Shown: positions 34,901 to 46,582 of the stretch, one piece after another | Numbering within the stretch: the stretch's first letter is position 1 | How the letters are laid out: every line of letters starts with the position of its first letter | Assembly (NCBI GenBank): GCA_946803715.1 | Contig: CAMPET010000129.1 | Coordinates: 71,872 to 135,871 of the forward strand | Source: Beroe ovata | Taxonomy: Eukaryota > Ctenophora > Nuda > Beroida > Beroidae | Reading direction: 5' to 3' | DNA: 64,000 nt | The notes under the pieces: generated by a model | The model's input: only the letters and a program-made list of their open reading frames with translations | What the model was told of the DNA's origin: nothing | Database searches by the model: none | Position numbers and translations under genes: made by a program

Positions 34901-37900
34901 CTCGCAGCTTACGATCTCCCGGTCATACCCTGTGACAGTACAACGATCAACTATTGTCGGTAAGTGCGTGCGATGACGCGTGAATAGTAATTAGTAACGC
35001 GTCAGCGGTTGATGCTTGACCAATGACCATGTTATGTGACATACAGACACACACACACACACATACACACGCACACACACATACACAGTGCGTATGTGTA
35101 TTACACACACACACACACACACACACNNNNNNNNNNNNNNNNNNNNNNNNNNNNNNNNNNNNNNACACACACACACACACACACACACTTCCTCAGACCA
35201 GATATGGAGTGCGGGTATATTGTGGGAAGTGCAAACTACAGAGATGAAGCCCTCGATAGAGACATCACTGTGCAAGGATGGTAAGGAATACTCTCCAGAA
35301 GAAACCCGCATATTTTTCTCCAGAACGTTTTGAAAATGAAAATCTTTTTTCTTCAATTCGATCAATATTTTGTCGCAGGTTCGCTCATTGTTTCTACAAA
35401 GACAGCGACTACATTGACCACGTTCTAGAAAATGTTGAAGTTATGATGCAGGAACACCCCTCCCTACAGGTTATTTCCCTCTAAAATACCACTCAATAAA
35501 ATCCATTCACTCACTTAATCTATTCACTTACTTAATCTAATGGAGGACCGCCACTCAAAACTCCTCCAACCACATAGCTTGGTTTTACAAAGGAGTATTG
35601 TAGCAAAATTAATTCAAGTCACGAAAGAGAACTTCGTAATGACGAATCATTATATTGCACAAAGTTGAATTCATCCATTTCTGCAGGGGGATGAAACCCC
35701 ACAACCAGTTTAAATGCAATTCCATGCTTCACATGGTTTTATACTTCTCAAATTTGATTGTAATAAGTAGTTTTGATAAGTTTAAAATATTAACTCAGAT
35801 CTCTGCTCTCAGATTTCCCCGGAAGGACTCACAAAATGCGGGACACCCCTCTGCAACACGATTAATTAGCTAACGACGCGTGGAGAAAGTGAGAAAAGAA
35901 AGAGCTCGACCCGGCTAATTGTGAGGGAGGGGAAGAATTCTTGTAAAGGTGAGCAGAGAAGTTGGTTTTCCCGGAACTTCAAGGACCTTGTATAGATATC
36001 TAGTGATAGGTTATATGATATATGACGGAAGACCACCACTGTTGATATCTTTCTTATAGCAATGTCCGGCGAAATTTGTTTCATTTGAAAATGGTGTGAG
36101 TCGGAATTTCTGGAATATAGCGGTGGTAAACAGCCGTTAGTTGTGGTGAACTTAAACAGTTCACTAAGCCGTGATGTTTTTGAACGTTCTTTTGTTTTTA
36201 CAAAAAGGTAACCCAGATTTTTTATCCGAAAAGTTGTACCTATGAAATTGTATATCATTTCATTATTTCAATTTTGTGATTTTGCTCATAACTTTCTCAG
36301 TCATTTGTATGATATTCTCGGACGGCCACGGGCAAGTCAACCAGTTACTCCACCTCGACTTATATCACAAGAACGCGCACATCACACAAAAAACCTATCT
36401 ACCCTTTTTTCAAATTCCCTCAAAAAGTCATCCATGCCATTAATTAGTATATTTTACCAATGTCAACTCCTCTACTCACATGGCCATCCGTTGAGCGATA
36501 ATACGTCATTCCATCATCTGCTTCCACTTCCTGAAACCATGCTGAATAATCGTAGAGGTACTTCTTTTCCTTGGACGTGTCAATTGTGGAGGCAGTGGTG
36601 TCAGTTGGTGAGGCAGAGGTTTCAGTTGAGATTGTCGATGGTGGAGGGGTGTCAGATCGTGTATTTGATGAAGGAGCACTACTAGGATCTGTTGGTTGGT
36701 CAGCAGTTGGTCCCTGAAATAAAGTTTGGTGTTAAGAACCGCAATCACAGACCTCACAAATGGAGAAACATCTATGCAATCTTCCCTATCCACACCTCAG
36801 AGGTAGAAGAAACTTTTCTGTCCTCATCCACTCTCAACTTTTCCACTTCAGCCTCCAATCCCCTTATCCTATCCTCAGCTTTCCTCGCCGAGTCCATCTC
36901 CAACCCGATTCTCTTCCGCATCGATACACATTCTTCCTCCAACTCCACATTTTTCATTCTCAATGTCTCACATTCTGATTCCGATTCCTTTAATTTCTCC
37001 CTCAATTCCGCCAATTCCGATTTCAATCCCTCGGTGATTTCACAATGTCGAGAATCTTTAGTCGCTTGCGTGAGTGTGAGAGAGGAGATTTGCTCTTCAA
37101 GTTCTGCGATTTGAGACTGATTCACTTCGGAGGGTTGTATCTGATTCTTCTCTGATTCTCGGACATTCTGAAAGGATAATGATAGGTTAATCCGTCCAAA
37201 GATCTTTTAAATTTCCCTCCACACTTTTCTCTTCACCCATCTCCCACAAAAACGACCGAAAGTTAACCAAATCACTAACTCGAAGTGTATCCATCTCAGC
37301 CACCAACTGGGAAATGTACTGGTTCTGCTGTTGTCTCTCTTGACTGACAGTCTGCAATCTCAACTCCATATCAGATAGCGAATTGTTCTGCTCAGCGATC
37401 ACAGACTCCTGTGAGATTATTCGAGTGCCTTTTTTACAAAATTTTGAAATGAGGGGTAGATTATTTGGAGACCAAAATGAGATAGTTAATAATAATTCCG
37501 TACCTGTTCCCTGATTTTGAGGTTCAGGATCTCACACCGTTCTCTATACCCAGCTATTTCATCACCGCGTGTAGTTTCCTCAGTTGACGTCACGTTACCA
37601 CTCTCTGACGTCATTTCTGAGTTGCTAAGTAACACTGCTTGGTTGCTAGACAACACAGCTTGGTCACTAGGAGTCTCCTCGGTGGTTTGTTCTGCATCAG
37701 TGGCAGGGCACGTAGCTTGGAGTTGTGCCATCTGCTCTGAATACCTGGGAAAGTTTAAATGAATCTCCACTTAACTATGAGCGAATAAAACTGTGTTTGT
37801 ATGAGAAAAATGGGCGTCCCTTTTTCGATGAGAGATAGTTAGTAAATTCTCTTTTGACTCTGTTTACAAATGAAAATGCGTCTTTTTTCTATGGTCCCTT

Positions 37901-40900
37901 TTTCTAAAGAATTCGTCATATTATCATCGATCACCGGTGTTATTATTTACCAGTTCTGAAGCTGTCCAATATACTGCTGGTAGTACTGTTCCTGTGACTT
38001 GGCGTACTCCTGCATCTGTACAATCTGGTGTTTCAACATGTCGTTCTGTGGTGTTGTCGCGTCACTACCTGTCACGTGACTACGAGCAGTGACGTCACTC
38101 GTGTTGTTACCGTCTTGTGGTTGGGCTGCTGTGTTGTCACCTAGGTCATATCGTGACGTTGGTAACTCTCACGAATACAGCATTTTCCATACCACGCCCC
38201 TCTCAATTGTCGTTTGATCACACCCTCTCAACGGCATGGTTTTCGTATCTCAAGTTCCCAAATACACACCCCCACCCATTCCTACACAATACTCCTATCC
38301 CACGACCCAGACTTATTACCTAGCGCCTGTTTCAGTCTAGTTATTTCCTCATCCTGATGTTTTATCAACTCCTTGTACCCTGCTACAATTTGATCGTGAG
38401 AATCCATTAGGTTCTTCTCCGCCTCGTCATCTTCTCCCTCCAGAACTCTCGTCACAAGATCTGAGAAATGGGCGGGATTTATGGAAAGAGAACTAGATCT
38501 AATCAGTAAAATTAAAATTGCGGCCGTTGAAATTGAAAAAGTTGAACGCGCAACAATTGCAAATTTAACCTACCAAGTTGCTTCTTGTAGAACTTGGTAA
38601 AGCAGAAGTCTAGTGCCAGTTCATCAACAGTGGTAGCCGTTGGGTGAGGGGTTTTTGACGCCTGAGTGGGAGATAAGTATGAGTGTTTCCATGGAAACGA
38701 GCCTTTAGCCACGCGTGACAAATGTTTACTGTCACGTGACGAAGGTATCTGTCACGTGACGTCATATCACGTGACATATTATATTCAAATCACCTGAGTG
38801 AAGAGTGGTTTGAGTGAAGCTGACTCGAGTAGCTCTACAAAGTTATCTTTTCCCACGCGATGAGTCACCAAATGAGATAGGGCAGACCTACGGAGGGAGA
38901 AACTCCGTGAATTTCATCAGAGAATTTCCCCGAAATTATATAGTCGGGCGTCAGCTGGTTTTTCGGATTTAGGAAAAAACACAATACTCTTTTTCACTCA
39001 CTTGGTGTATTGTTGACAAGTATTGTCGTTGTACTTCAAACACATGCCGAGAAGCATGGCAGCCAGACTAGACATCAACGTAACCGTGGCGTCATCACCG
39101 TCTGATTTCGTAGACAATGTTTAGTAGACCATAATCCGCCCGGGTAAAATTAATTAAATCAGGATGTCTTGGATAATATATGTAATGAATTTGCGGTTTA
39201 TATGATAATCGGTTTCATCATGACCATGACTGCTATAATAGATGATAATAATCAATGACTGGTCCCACTCTTCGGAGGGTATCGAAATGTGACCCCAGCC
39301 CCCCTCACCGCGGTTTTCAACCAGCTCGAGGAGTTGTGGTACAAATGCGGAGTTGTGGAGCAGAGTGGAAACAGCGCCGGGCGAGTCCTCCACCCAGTGG
39401 AGAAGTAGCATGAGTGTTCCAAACCGAGTCATGGCGTTCCGCTCCTGGAGGGGAGGTGGGGAAGTGAGGGGCTTGAGAGGAAGAGGGGGGTGCAAATGAG
39501 TCGACACTTTGGGGTTGGGAAAACTTGTTTCTCTTCGTGTCGCCTCGAGAGACCAAGACAAATTACTTTTTGAGCCGATGAACCTATCATCGGACATTTC
39601 GGTCTGGTTCCAAACTATGAACAAACATACAAACAAACTCACAAACATACTTACAAACATAGTATGAACTCACGTTAACAAGCATGCTAAAAACTTGGTT
39701 AATCAGATGTACTGGTGGATGTCCGACGGTCAGTTCAAGTTGTACCAGTAGCATATTCTCATGCTGTGAGGAGAGAGGGGTGAACAGCGGGTGAACAGCG
39801 GGTGATACTGTTCCAAATTCAGTGTAGATTAAATTGTAAAAACTCCTTCAAATCCATTGGAGATTAGCTAGGATAACCCCTTGATTTGGTCTACATAGAT
39901 ACATGAAGCATCATCCAATTATTATAGATCAGACGAGCGAAATCTGGCTAGAATCTGTTAGAATTCCGCCTGGATAAAATTGTGAATGAGGATCAGTGAT
40001 CATATCATATTAAGTGTAATACCTGGGTAGTGTTATTGTAGAGACAGTGGGCCAGTGTGACACTGCACAACCAGTGCGCGACTGGGTCAGTACTGAACAA
40101 CCCCGCGCACAGCAACTGTCCTGATGTTACACCACTCTGGACATCTGTGTGAGTGTGTGTGTGTGTTGTCATGGTGACGTTTGTTTGGCAGTGTTATCAT
40201 GATAGTGATATGTTGGTCATAGTGTTGGAATGTTAGCGGGTCATTCTTGAAAATTGGAAGCTTGTGAGCATGGTTCAATGAACAATAGTGAAACAGAATT
40301 TCGACTTTCGTCTCATTCGAATAATCACCTTCCTGGTTTGGCAGCAATGTAGAAACTATCGCAGCCTGCCCCTTGGGGTTTTTATACAGAAAACACTGGA
40401 TACAGTAAAGAGCTGCGATTCGGATTTGAAATGGTTGTTTATCGTTTACCATGAACATCAGAATCAACAGGATAGCTGGTCGATCTGCCATCTCCAATTC
40501 TCCTGCAAACGGGACCTTTTGACTAAACAAATGACTATGATAAATAGTCAATTAATGACCATATCACCTGATTCACCATAAGGTCATCAAAACCTTGAAA
40601 GAATCTCCAACAATTGAAAATATTCTTCCCGTTCACCAGTTTAAAACAAGTTGAAATCCAACAATTGAAAAGATTCTTCCCGTTCACCAGTTCAAAACAA
40701 GTTGAAACGCCATGACCTACCCATGAACTGTTGTATGATATCGTTTCCCCGTATCATATCGCCCACAGTGAGGAGTAGTTTAGAGAATATAGCAGGCGGG
40801 AGTTGGGGGTGGTGTAGGAGATCCATGAGTCGCATGTAGATGCCCCTATAGTGATGAGGAGTGATGAGTGAGGAAAGGGGGGAGGATTGGGTGAGGAATA

Positions 40901-43240
40901 GGATGAGGTGAGGAGAGAATCCAAAAGGAACCTTACAGGCAAACAATCTCACATTTTGCTCGTTTTGTGAATGAGGTGTGAGTCAAACCTGGTATACATT
41001 GCTTTCTGACAGAGTGTCACAGATTGCGCGTTGTTCATTGGGTTGATCAGAACCTGAGAGTGAAGTTTTTGAGACTATAATGATTTCATCCAAACTTTGC
41101 CGAACTAAGCGATATCACTCAGAATTCTCAGTGAATCACGATGCTTCACCTGTAGGATATCCAACATGAGCAGGACGTTCTTCTGCTTCTGTCCACTCCA
41201 CGGTTTGGGACTCGGGATAACGTCCTCAGCCTCCTCTGAAACCTCAGGATCCTCCAACTCGAAATACGGTGTGATACGTTGTATGTTGCTGTGAGGGAGG
41301 GAGGGGATTAAAGGGGAATCAAAACACGTGACCTAGAAACTGTTCTTTCTGAACCAATCGGCACCATGGTACTATACTATGATGGGAATGATCGTAAACA
41401 GTGATCACCCCTGTCTACTAACCTTGTTTCTCGAAAGAAGTTCTGATTACTAAGGTTGTTTTTCAGTAGGTTCAACAGCAGCGATAAACAGTCCTCCACA
41501 ATTATTCCTCCGTCACTGTTACCTTCTACACTCACGATGTGGAGTAAGCGCTCGAATGCGTTTTCAAACGCCACGATTTTCTGAAAAAATTAAAATTTTG
41601 AAAAGATTTGGAAATTTGTTGAGATTGAGTGTGAGAATCGTTATTTTTAATCCAAAGAAATGAATTTAATCAAGGAGAGGATTTTTGATTGATCGTCGGG
41701 TTTGTGATCAAAATCGCGCGGCTCAGATCACAACAACTCAAAATATTTTCGAAAATTCCAAAATACGTGTTGTTAAGCAATCTAAAACGCCATGTTTGTA
41801 TACGTACGTGGGCGCGAGTCACCCCACAGCGTGCTACCAACGATAAAACGCACCGCGCGCTACGCGAACAAACAAAATTTCCAGGAATTTGGTCAAAACG
41901 ACGCGTGGAGGGTTTTGGGTTAATTAGGTTACGAAACCGGATCGAACCTGGATGGATGGGTTGTTTTTCGTGAGCTTAATCATCAGCAACAATCCCTGAA
42001 ACAATAATCCCATTACAAGATACAACAAAAACGTTGAGTCTATTAGTGATTGAGATCGATTCACTCACAACAATAGGAACAGTGAATGAAACAATAATGG
42101 AGACGTCTTCACTCACATCATTCCGGATGATCTCTCTGCTATCTGACAACAAGTCCATGAGTTTACTGATTCCCATGGGTGATTCCAGGACCCTATCCTG
42201 TAGATCTTTACTCCGATTCTTGAGGAGTAAGATGAGGAGTCGCACAGTTGGCCATCGAATATGAAAGTCGTATTCCTCAAGGAGGGAAAGGAGTAGAGCT
42301 ATGTTATCCTCACTCTTGACAAACATCTCGGTAAATTGGACTCCCAGATCGACATCAGGAGGTTGATCTTCGCCTGGCAAATTCCCAATATTAATTCGCA
42401 ATTTGGGTGGTGGGCGAGACATTCCTAATAAGAATTCACATTGATTTCTGCGCTTTCTCTCGTCAATAGTATCGTCAAAATCGACTCAATATCTGAGGAA
42501 TTACGTACCCTGTGAAGCCATGACATTGAGCAGAGTTTCAATGACCATTTCAGTAATCTCCACATCACTAGCATCTTCCTTGATTACATTAATCAGCATG
42601 TCCATTGCGTGTGTACCAACTTCCACTTGGAATGACTGTGGGATGAGTCGCGTGAATATTTCCAAATTCATTGAGAGGGATGTTTCGTTATTGTTGCATT
42701 ATTGTTGCATCGGCACCGGCACAAGATGCCTTATATTGTGTAAACAATTGAGGACGAAACAAGAAATGAAAAAGGGTTCGGTAAGTTATCGATTAGTTTG
42801 GTTAGTTATCGATGAGTTTCGAGTCATCGCCTACTTTTGAGAGTGCTCGAAGAGCGCGGACAGCATCTCTTCTGTCGTCGAGTAGCGTGGCTGTTTCTAA
42901 TCTGTCACATAGTCGCTCTATCTGTGAAGAGAGACAGGGTTATCACTCGTTGACACCACTCTCGGCTCTTGACACCACTTCTACTAGACACTTCTTTTCA
43001 CTTGACACCAATTTTCTCAACACCACTTTTTACTTGACACCAATTTTCTCAACACCACTCTACTCTTGATACCACTATTGACACTCATTGAAACTGCATC
43101 ACTTCTGACACTACTATTCTCTTGACACCCCTTTCCCTTGACACCACTTTATGACAACTATTGATACCCACCGTTTCGACGCCACCCTGCTGCTTGGCTT
43201 CTTGTGTTGGGGCAGATAGGAGTCCTCTCAGAAATGACAT
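29177..43240 (-). CDS. USO1: USO1/p115 general vesicular transport factor, 28 exons
   Basis: Minus-strand exons: 43240-43172, 42921-42835, 42635-42509, 42424-42117, 41995-41948, 41580-41423, 41288-41150, 41053-40989, 40845-40721, 40502-40329, 40120-40023, 39763-39674, 39444-39309, 39101-39002, 38887-38794, 38661-38574, 38460-38320, 38140-37951, 37744-37504, 37408-37280, 37167-36796, 36713-36480, 31119-30937, 30833-30726, 30517-30427, 30263-30199, 30002-29914, 29300-29177. They total 3873 nt, 1290 aa, with matching phase at every join. p115 is the ER-Golgi golgin-type tether. Residues 1-635 are the armadillo head (MSFLRGLL; LCDRLETATLLDDRRDAVRAL; SPMGISKLMDLLSDSREIIR; CIQCFLYKNPKGQAAIVSTL). 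A long coiled coil follows, then the conserved EDLLVLLAHQDRKLGQLKER and a short acidic tail. Residues about 994-1132 (exons 22-23) are an insertion without a counterpart in the vertebrate protein as I know it, which explains the extra length over about 960 aa. The strand-opposed Ly6 gene sits in intron 22. Confidence 0.95.
29403..29882. repeat. Direct duplication flanking a single N in the last USO1 intron, with GTGATGTATA array
   Basis: Copy A about 29403-29643 and copy B about 29673-29882 share the blocks CATAGACAGTTGTATACGAC and GTATTAGCTACTGCTAGGGA. N is at 29644. Both copies end in a GTGATGTATA tandem repeat. TGACGTCA-like palindromes recur throughout. Confidence 0.85.
30540..30725 (+). 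repeat. GTGGTGTCAA motif cluster in a USO1 intron
   Basis: Copies of GGTGTCAA / TTGACACCAC near 30553, 30588, 30650, 30657 and 30707, in both orientations, between USO1 exons 24 and 25. Confidence 0.75.
31871..31906 (+). repeat. (GT)n microsatellite
   Basis: About 18 uninterrupted GT units in USO1 intron 22. Confidence 0.95.
32879..35869 (+). CDS. Secreted two-domain Ly6/uPAR-like protein, nested in USO1 intron 22
   Basis: Eight exons: 32879-33000, 33257-33356, 33697-33762, 34550-34655, 34800-34959, 35197-35280, 35379-35469 and 35813-35869, in one frame, 261 aa. Residues 1-30 give a signal peptide (VVMVTTLLFSLVTDVTA). Domain 1 starts RCYECRDV and ends DLCNGEY, the typical three-finger close (..CN). 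Domain 2 starts LQCYYQCG and ends KCGTPLCNTIN just before the stop. No C-terminal hydrophobic GPI signal follows, so the product should be secreted. The family makes small disulphide-rich extracellular ligands, modulators or receptors; the partner is unknown. The last exon is chosen because reading through the donor at 35469 gives only four residues before a stop and would lose the conserved LCN end. The gene is transcribed antisense to the USO1 intron. Confidence 0.88.
33371..33440. mobile_element. MITE-like element related to 18124-18203, in a Ly6 gene intron
   Basis: 25-bp terminal inverted repeats with one mismatch (33371-33395 and 33411-33435), made of GTTACYGATGGTGAAAAATGGTGAA. The right end continues GCCCC, as in the copy at 18124-18203. 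It lies 14 bp after the donor at 33356. Confidence 0.65.
34414..34549 (+). repeat. TCAATCACTTA tandem array forming the 3' splice site of a Ly6 intron
   Basis: About twelve 11-bp units run without interruption into the acceptor at 34549. The last units read TATCCACCACTTATCCACCAG, so the acceptor itself is a mutated repeat unit. Confidence 0.9.
35041..35188 (+). repeat. (AC)n microsatellite with a 38-base N gap
   Basis: AC repeat on both sides of Ns 35127-35164, in the intron before Ly6 exon 6. The gap lies inside the repeat. Confidence 0.95.
35665..35795 (+). repeat. Dispersed repeat copy 2 (empty-site version)
   Basis: Homologous to 19740-19960 but without the inverted-repeat insertion. 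It lies in the last Ly6 gene intron, ending close to the acceptor at 35812. Confidence 0.7.
42948..43155 (+). repeat. TTGACACCA motif array in USO1 intron 1
   Basis: About nine copies of (C)TTGACACCAC/T or near variants such as CTCAACACCACT, spaced 15-30 bp. This is the densest cluster of the dispersed motif in the window. Confidence 0.85.
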
Positions 43241-43557
43241 GGGCCTTTTCCTACACGAAGATAGTTAGCATCTCTTATAATAGTTTTTGCACAAATTAAG
43301 ATCATCCAACTGTCGTCACTTAACTTGGTATTATAATCAAGAATATTCTAAGACCCTCTGTAATAAAACACACGTTATTGTAAAAGTACTACGTTCGTTG
43401 AATTTATTAACTATCTTAAAAGAAATTAACCAAAAACAAAAGTTTACATTTGCAATTTGAGTCGAATAAGTTAAAAATGTTAAAAAATTAAACGATAAAT
43501 AAGAACTGTGATAATAAATAACAACATATTTTTGGTGAATGTTCGTCGATGTCACCA

Positions 43558-46105
43558 TTATACTTCAGCAATTTGTGGATTGGAATTTTCTTTCGCCTCT
43601 TCTCCTTCCGTTTTCTCCTTCACTGGATCTTCAGTTACTCCAACATTAGCAGAGTTCTCCATACCTTGAGCAGTTTCTTCTTCTATCGTCGCTGATTCTG
43701 TGTTATCACCTTCCTTTTCCTCACAAGTTAACGACACATCACCTGACTTCTCATCATTCTCATTCGCCTCTTCCCCAGTCCCCTCCTCAACCCCCGCCTC
43801 TTCCCCAGCCCTCTCTGCAACCTGAGCTCCCGCCTCTTCCCCAGCCGCCTCTTCTTCCCGTGGCTCAGCCACGAGCAGCATAATCGGGCAATGATCACTC
43901 CCCTTCACCAGCTCGCGTATCTCACTTGACACCACTTCCTTCATCAATCTACTTGACACCACAAAGTAGTCAATTCTCCAACCCACATTCCTCCCACGAG
44001 CATTCCCCATGTACGTCCAAAACGTGTATGCTCCGGTTTTGTCCGGATTGAAATATCGAAATGAATCAGTGAAGCCGGCTTCCAACCAAGTTCCGAAATC
44101 CCCCCGTTCTTCAGGGGTAAATCCCGAGTTTTTCACGTTGGATTTGGGGTTGGCAAGGTCAATCTCAGCGTGTGCCACGTTCAGATCCCCGGCAATAATG
44201 ACAGGTTTCTGCTTGTCAAGAGTGGAGCAGTAGTCGAGAAAATCTGCGTTCCATTTTCGTCTGAGAAAATATTTTAGGCAGTGGATAGATAATTAATAAT
44301 TAATAATTAATAGGTTGCGATCTACTAAGAGACAAATCAACGCTCCAGCACTGATACATATTGCTAGATTCGGAATGATCAGAGCCTACAAATAACATCA
44401 TTATGAAACTGTCAACATTCACTGACAACAAAACATGACAACAGGACAACAGGTAACCTGTAAGGCAGTCTGACTAGACCACGCCCTGAGTTAGGAACAT
44501 AGACATTGACTACATAGTAGTGTGCAAACTCGGCAGTAATCACTCTACCCTCATTATCATGCTCTGCTATTCCTGCCACATTTGAGAAAAGTGTTATTTA
44601 TGGCAAGTGTTATTAATGGCAAAATCAAAGTTGAAAGTGTTATTTATGGCAAGTGTTATTTATGGCAAGATCAAAGTTTAATTGAGATTAAGATTGGGGT
44701 TTTGATTTGCTTTATGATGTTGGGTATGATTCATCAGGTTCAGATTCGAGGACAAACTGACAAAAGAAGAAGAAGCGTGTCATCAGTCATAACTCATACT
44801 CAGTCATAACTCATACTCAATACTCATCATCGCTTCAATTCAGAGACGTGACATCTTGCAATATTCCGTACACCATGCACTCAGCTGATAGAGCATGCCC
44901 TAATTTGCCATTCATGACTCACCAATGTCGTACGTAACAGAGAGAGGTTTTGTCTTGGAAAAGAGTGCTGTTGAAGAATACCCCTTCTTAGCTGCAGAGT
45001 TGTAGAACTTGTGGTAACCTAGCAATCTGGGGGATGAGAGAAATTTAGGGTACATATTATATGTAGGGTAAAAATAGGGTAAGCGTAGGATAAACGGACC
45101 GAACGGACCTATATTTAGTGCCCTCGGATCTTGAGACACAAGTGTAAAAACATACACACAATACAACACTATAGAACTATAGATAGTTGTATTGCTAATG
45201 TTCGAAGTAAATCCTCTTGGAAGATCCACAGAGAAAACATGGAAATTTGATCTGGTCGATCACGTAATAATTGATGATGAACAAAATTCCGAATTCGACT
45301 CACTTGCACTCGACTCACTTGCACTCGACTCACTTGCACTCGATTCACTTGCACCCGACTCACTTGCACTCGACTCACGTGNNNNNNNNNNNNNNNNNNN
45401 NNNNNNNNNNNNNNNNNNNNNNNNNNNNNNNNNNNNNNNNNNNNNNNNNNNNNNNNNNNNNNNNNNNNNNNNNNNNNNNNNNNNNNNNNNNNNNNNNNNN
45501 NNNNNNNNNNNNNNNNNNNNNNNNNNNNNNNNNNNNNNNNNNNNNNNNNNNNNNNNNNNNNNNNNNNNNNNNNNNNNNNNNNNNNNNNNNNNNNNNNNNN
45601 NNNNNNNNNNNNNNNNNNNNNNNNNNNNNNNNNNNNNNNNNNNNNNNNNNNNNNNNNNNNNNNNNNNNNNNNNNNNNNNNNNNNNNNNNNNNNNNNNNNN
45701 NNNNNNNNNNNNNNNNNNNNNNNNNNNNNNNNNNNNNNNNNNNNNNNNNNNNNNNNNNNNNNNNNNNNNNNNNNNNNNNNNNNNNNNNNNNNNNNNNNNN
45801 NNNNNNNNNNNNNNNNNNNNNNNNNNNNNNNNNNNNNNNNNNNNNNNNNNNNNNNNNNNNNNNNNNNNNNNGTGTGTGTGCGTTTGTGTGTGTGTGTATG
45901 TGTGTGTGTGTGTATGTGTGTCGTGTGTGTCTCCCAGTACCTTCACTTTCCACGGTCTCCCATCCGCGGTTTTCACATCAGGTTTGAAATCTAACTTTCC
46001 CTCCAACTCAGGAGGGAGTACCATGTGATCAAGTGAGCCGGGGGCCGAGAGTTTCAACTTCTTGTTCCCGCCACTACCGGGCTCAGTGATGGTGCGTTTC
46101 GGCAT
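43558..46105 (-). CDS. APEX1: APEX1-like AP endonuclease, one catalytic exon lost in an assembly gap
   Basis: Visible minus-strand exons: 46105-45941, 45026-44923, 44572-44458 and 44260-43558 (stop). The enzyme cuts the DNA backbone 5' of abasic sites in base-excision repair. Seen: MPKR start, [37 protein letters not shown], the GDLNVAH active-site loop, [31 protein letters not shown] and GSDHCPI with the catalytic Asp-His pair. The exon that should hold SWNVDG and LQETK (metal-binding Glu) falls in the N gap 45382-45871. After [11 protein letters not shown], where vertebrate APE1 ends, the frame continues about 100 residues as a Glu/Ala/Gly-rich acidic tail in the same exon. The N-terminal region carries a basic stretch (GGNKKLKL) fit for nuclear import. 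Confidence 0.9.
45295..45381 (+). repeat. CACTTGCACTCGACT tandem repeat at the edge of the N gap
   Basis: About six 15-bp units of GACTCACTTGCACTC end at the first N of the 490-base gap; a GT repeat lies on the other side (45872-45930). The gap is probably a collapsed or unsequenced repeat. Confidence 0.9.
45382..45871. other. 490-base assembly gap inside APEX1
   Basis: Run of N. By comparison with APE1 it must contain at least one exon with the SWNVDG and LQETK motifs. The upstream exon ends in phase 0 and the next visible one enters in phase 2. Confidence 0.9.
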
Positions 46106-46582
46106 GGTCCTATGAGGGAAGTGTTGGGAAGGGATAGATTCAAAACGTCATGGGTGCCTATGGGTGGCCATATTTGATGTAGTTTATGATGTTGATTGGA
46201 ATGATATGGGTTATCAAAAGTTGCTCATAGTTTCAACGCACCAAATAAGGGAGAAGACGGGTTGCTGCAATCTAGTCAAGATGCGCATACCATACTTCGC
46301 TTATAAGAGGAATTTGTAACATGGAAAGCCTGAATAATCGATAAATTGAGACAGCGACTCTTAAGTTATGAATCAAATATTTGAATGAAATAAATCAGCA
46401 ATAATGGATGATATGAATGAATATACAAAGGTTTAAAATCCATCCCCCAGTCTTTTGAATGTCTGAAACTCTGCTGACACCAATTTTCTTTCCCTTTGAC
46501 GACATTAAGCGCTTCGGTGCTGGACACCACTCTCACTTGACACTATTATGCGTTTGACATCTCTTTTCACTTGACACACTTT

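Noticed and set aside
35470-35484. Stop at 35484 as the end of the Ly6 gene
   Set aside because: It would truncate the second domain before its closing LCN; an in-phase exon at 35813-35869 supplies it.
36448-36713. Stop at about 36448 as the end of USO1
   Set aside because: A good donor at 36480 joins in phase to 31119, and the conserved p115 C-terminus (EDLLVLLAHQDRKL) is found downstream in matching phase.
45192-46105. Long reading frames through 45192-46105 on both strands
   Set aside because: They run through 490 Ns, which cannot be translated; only the 46105-45941 part is a real exon.
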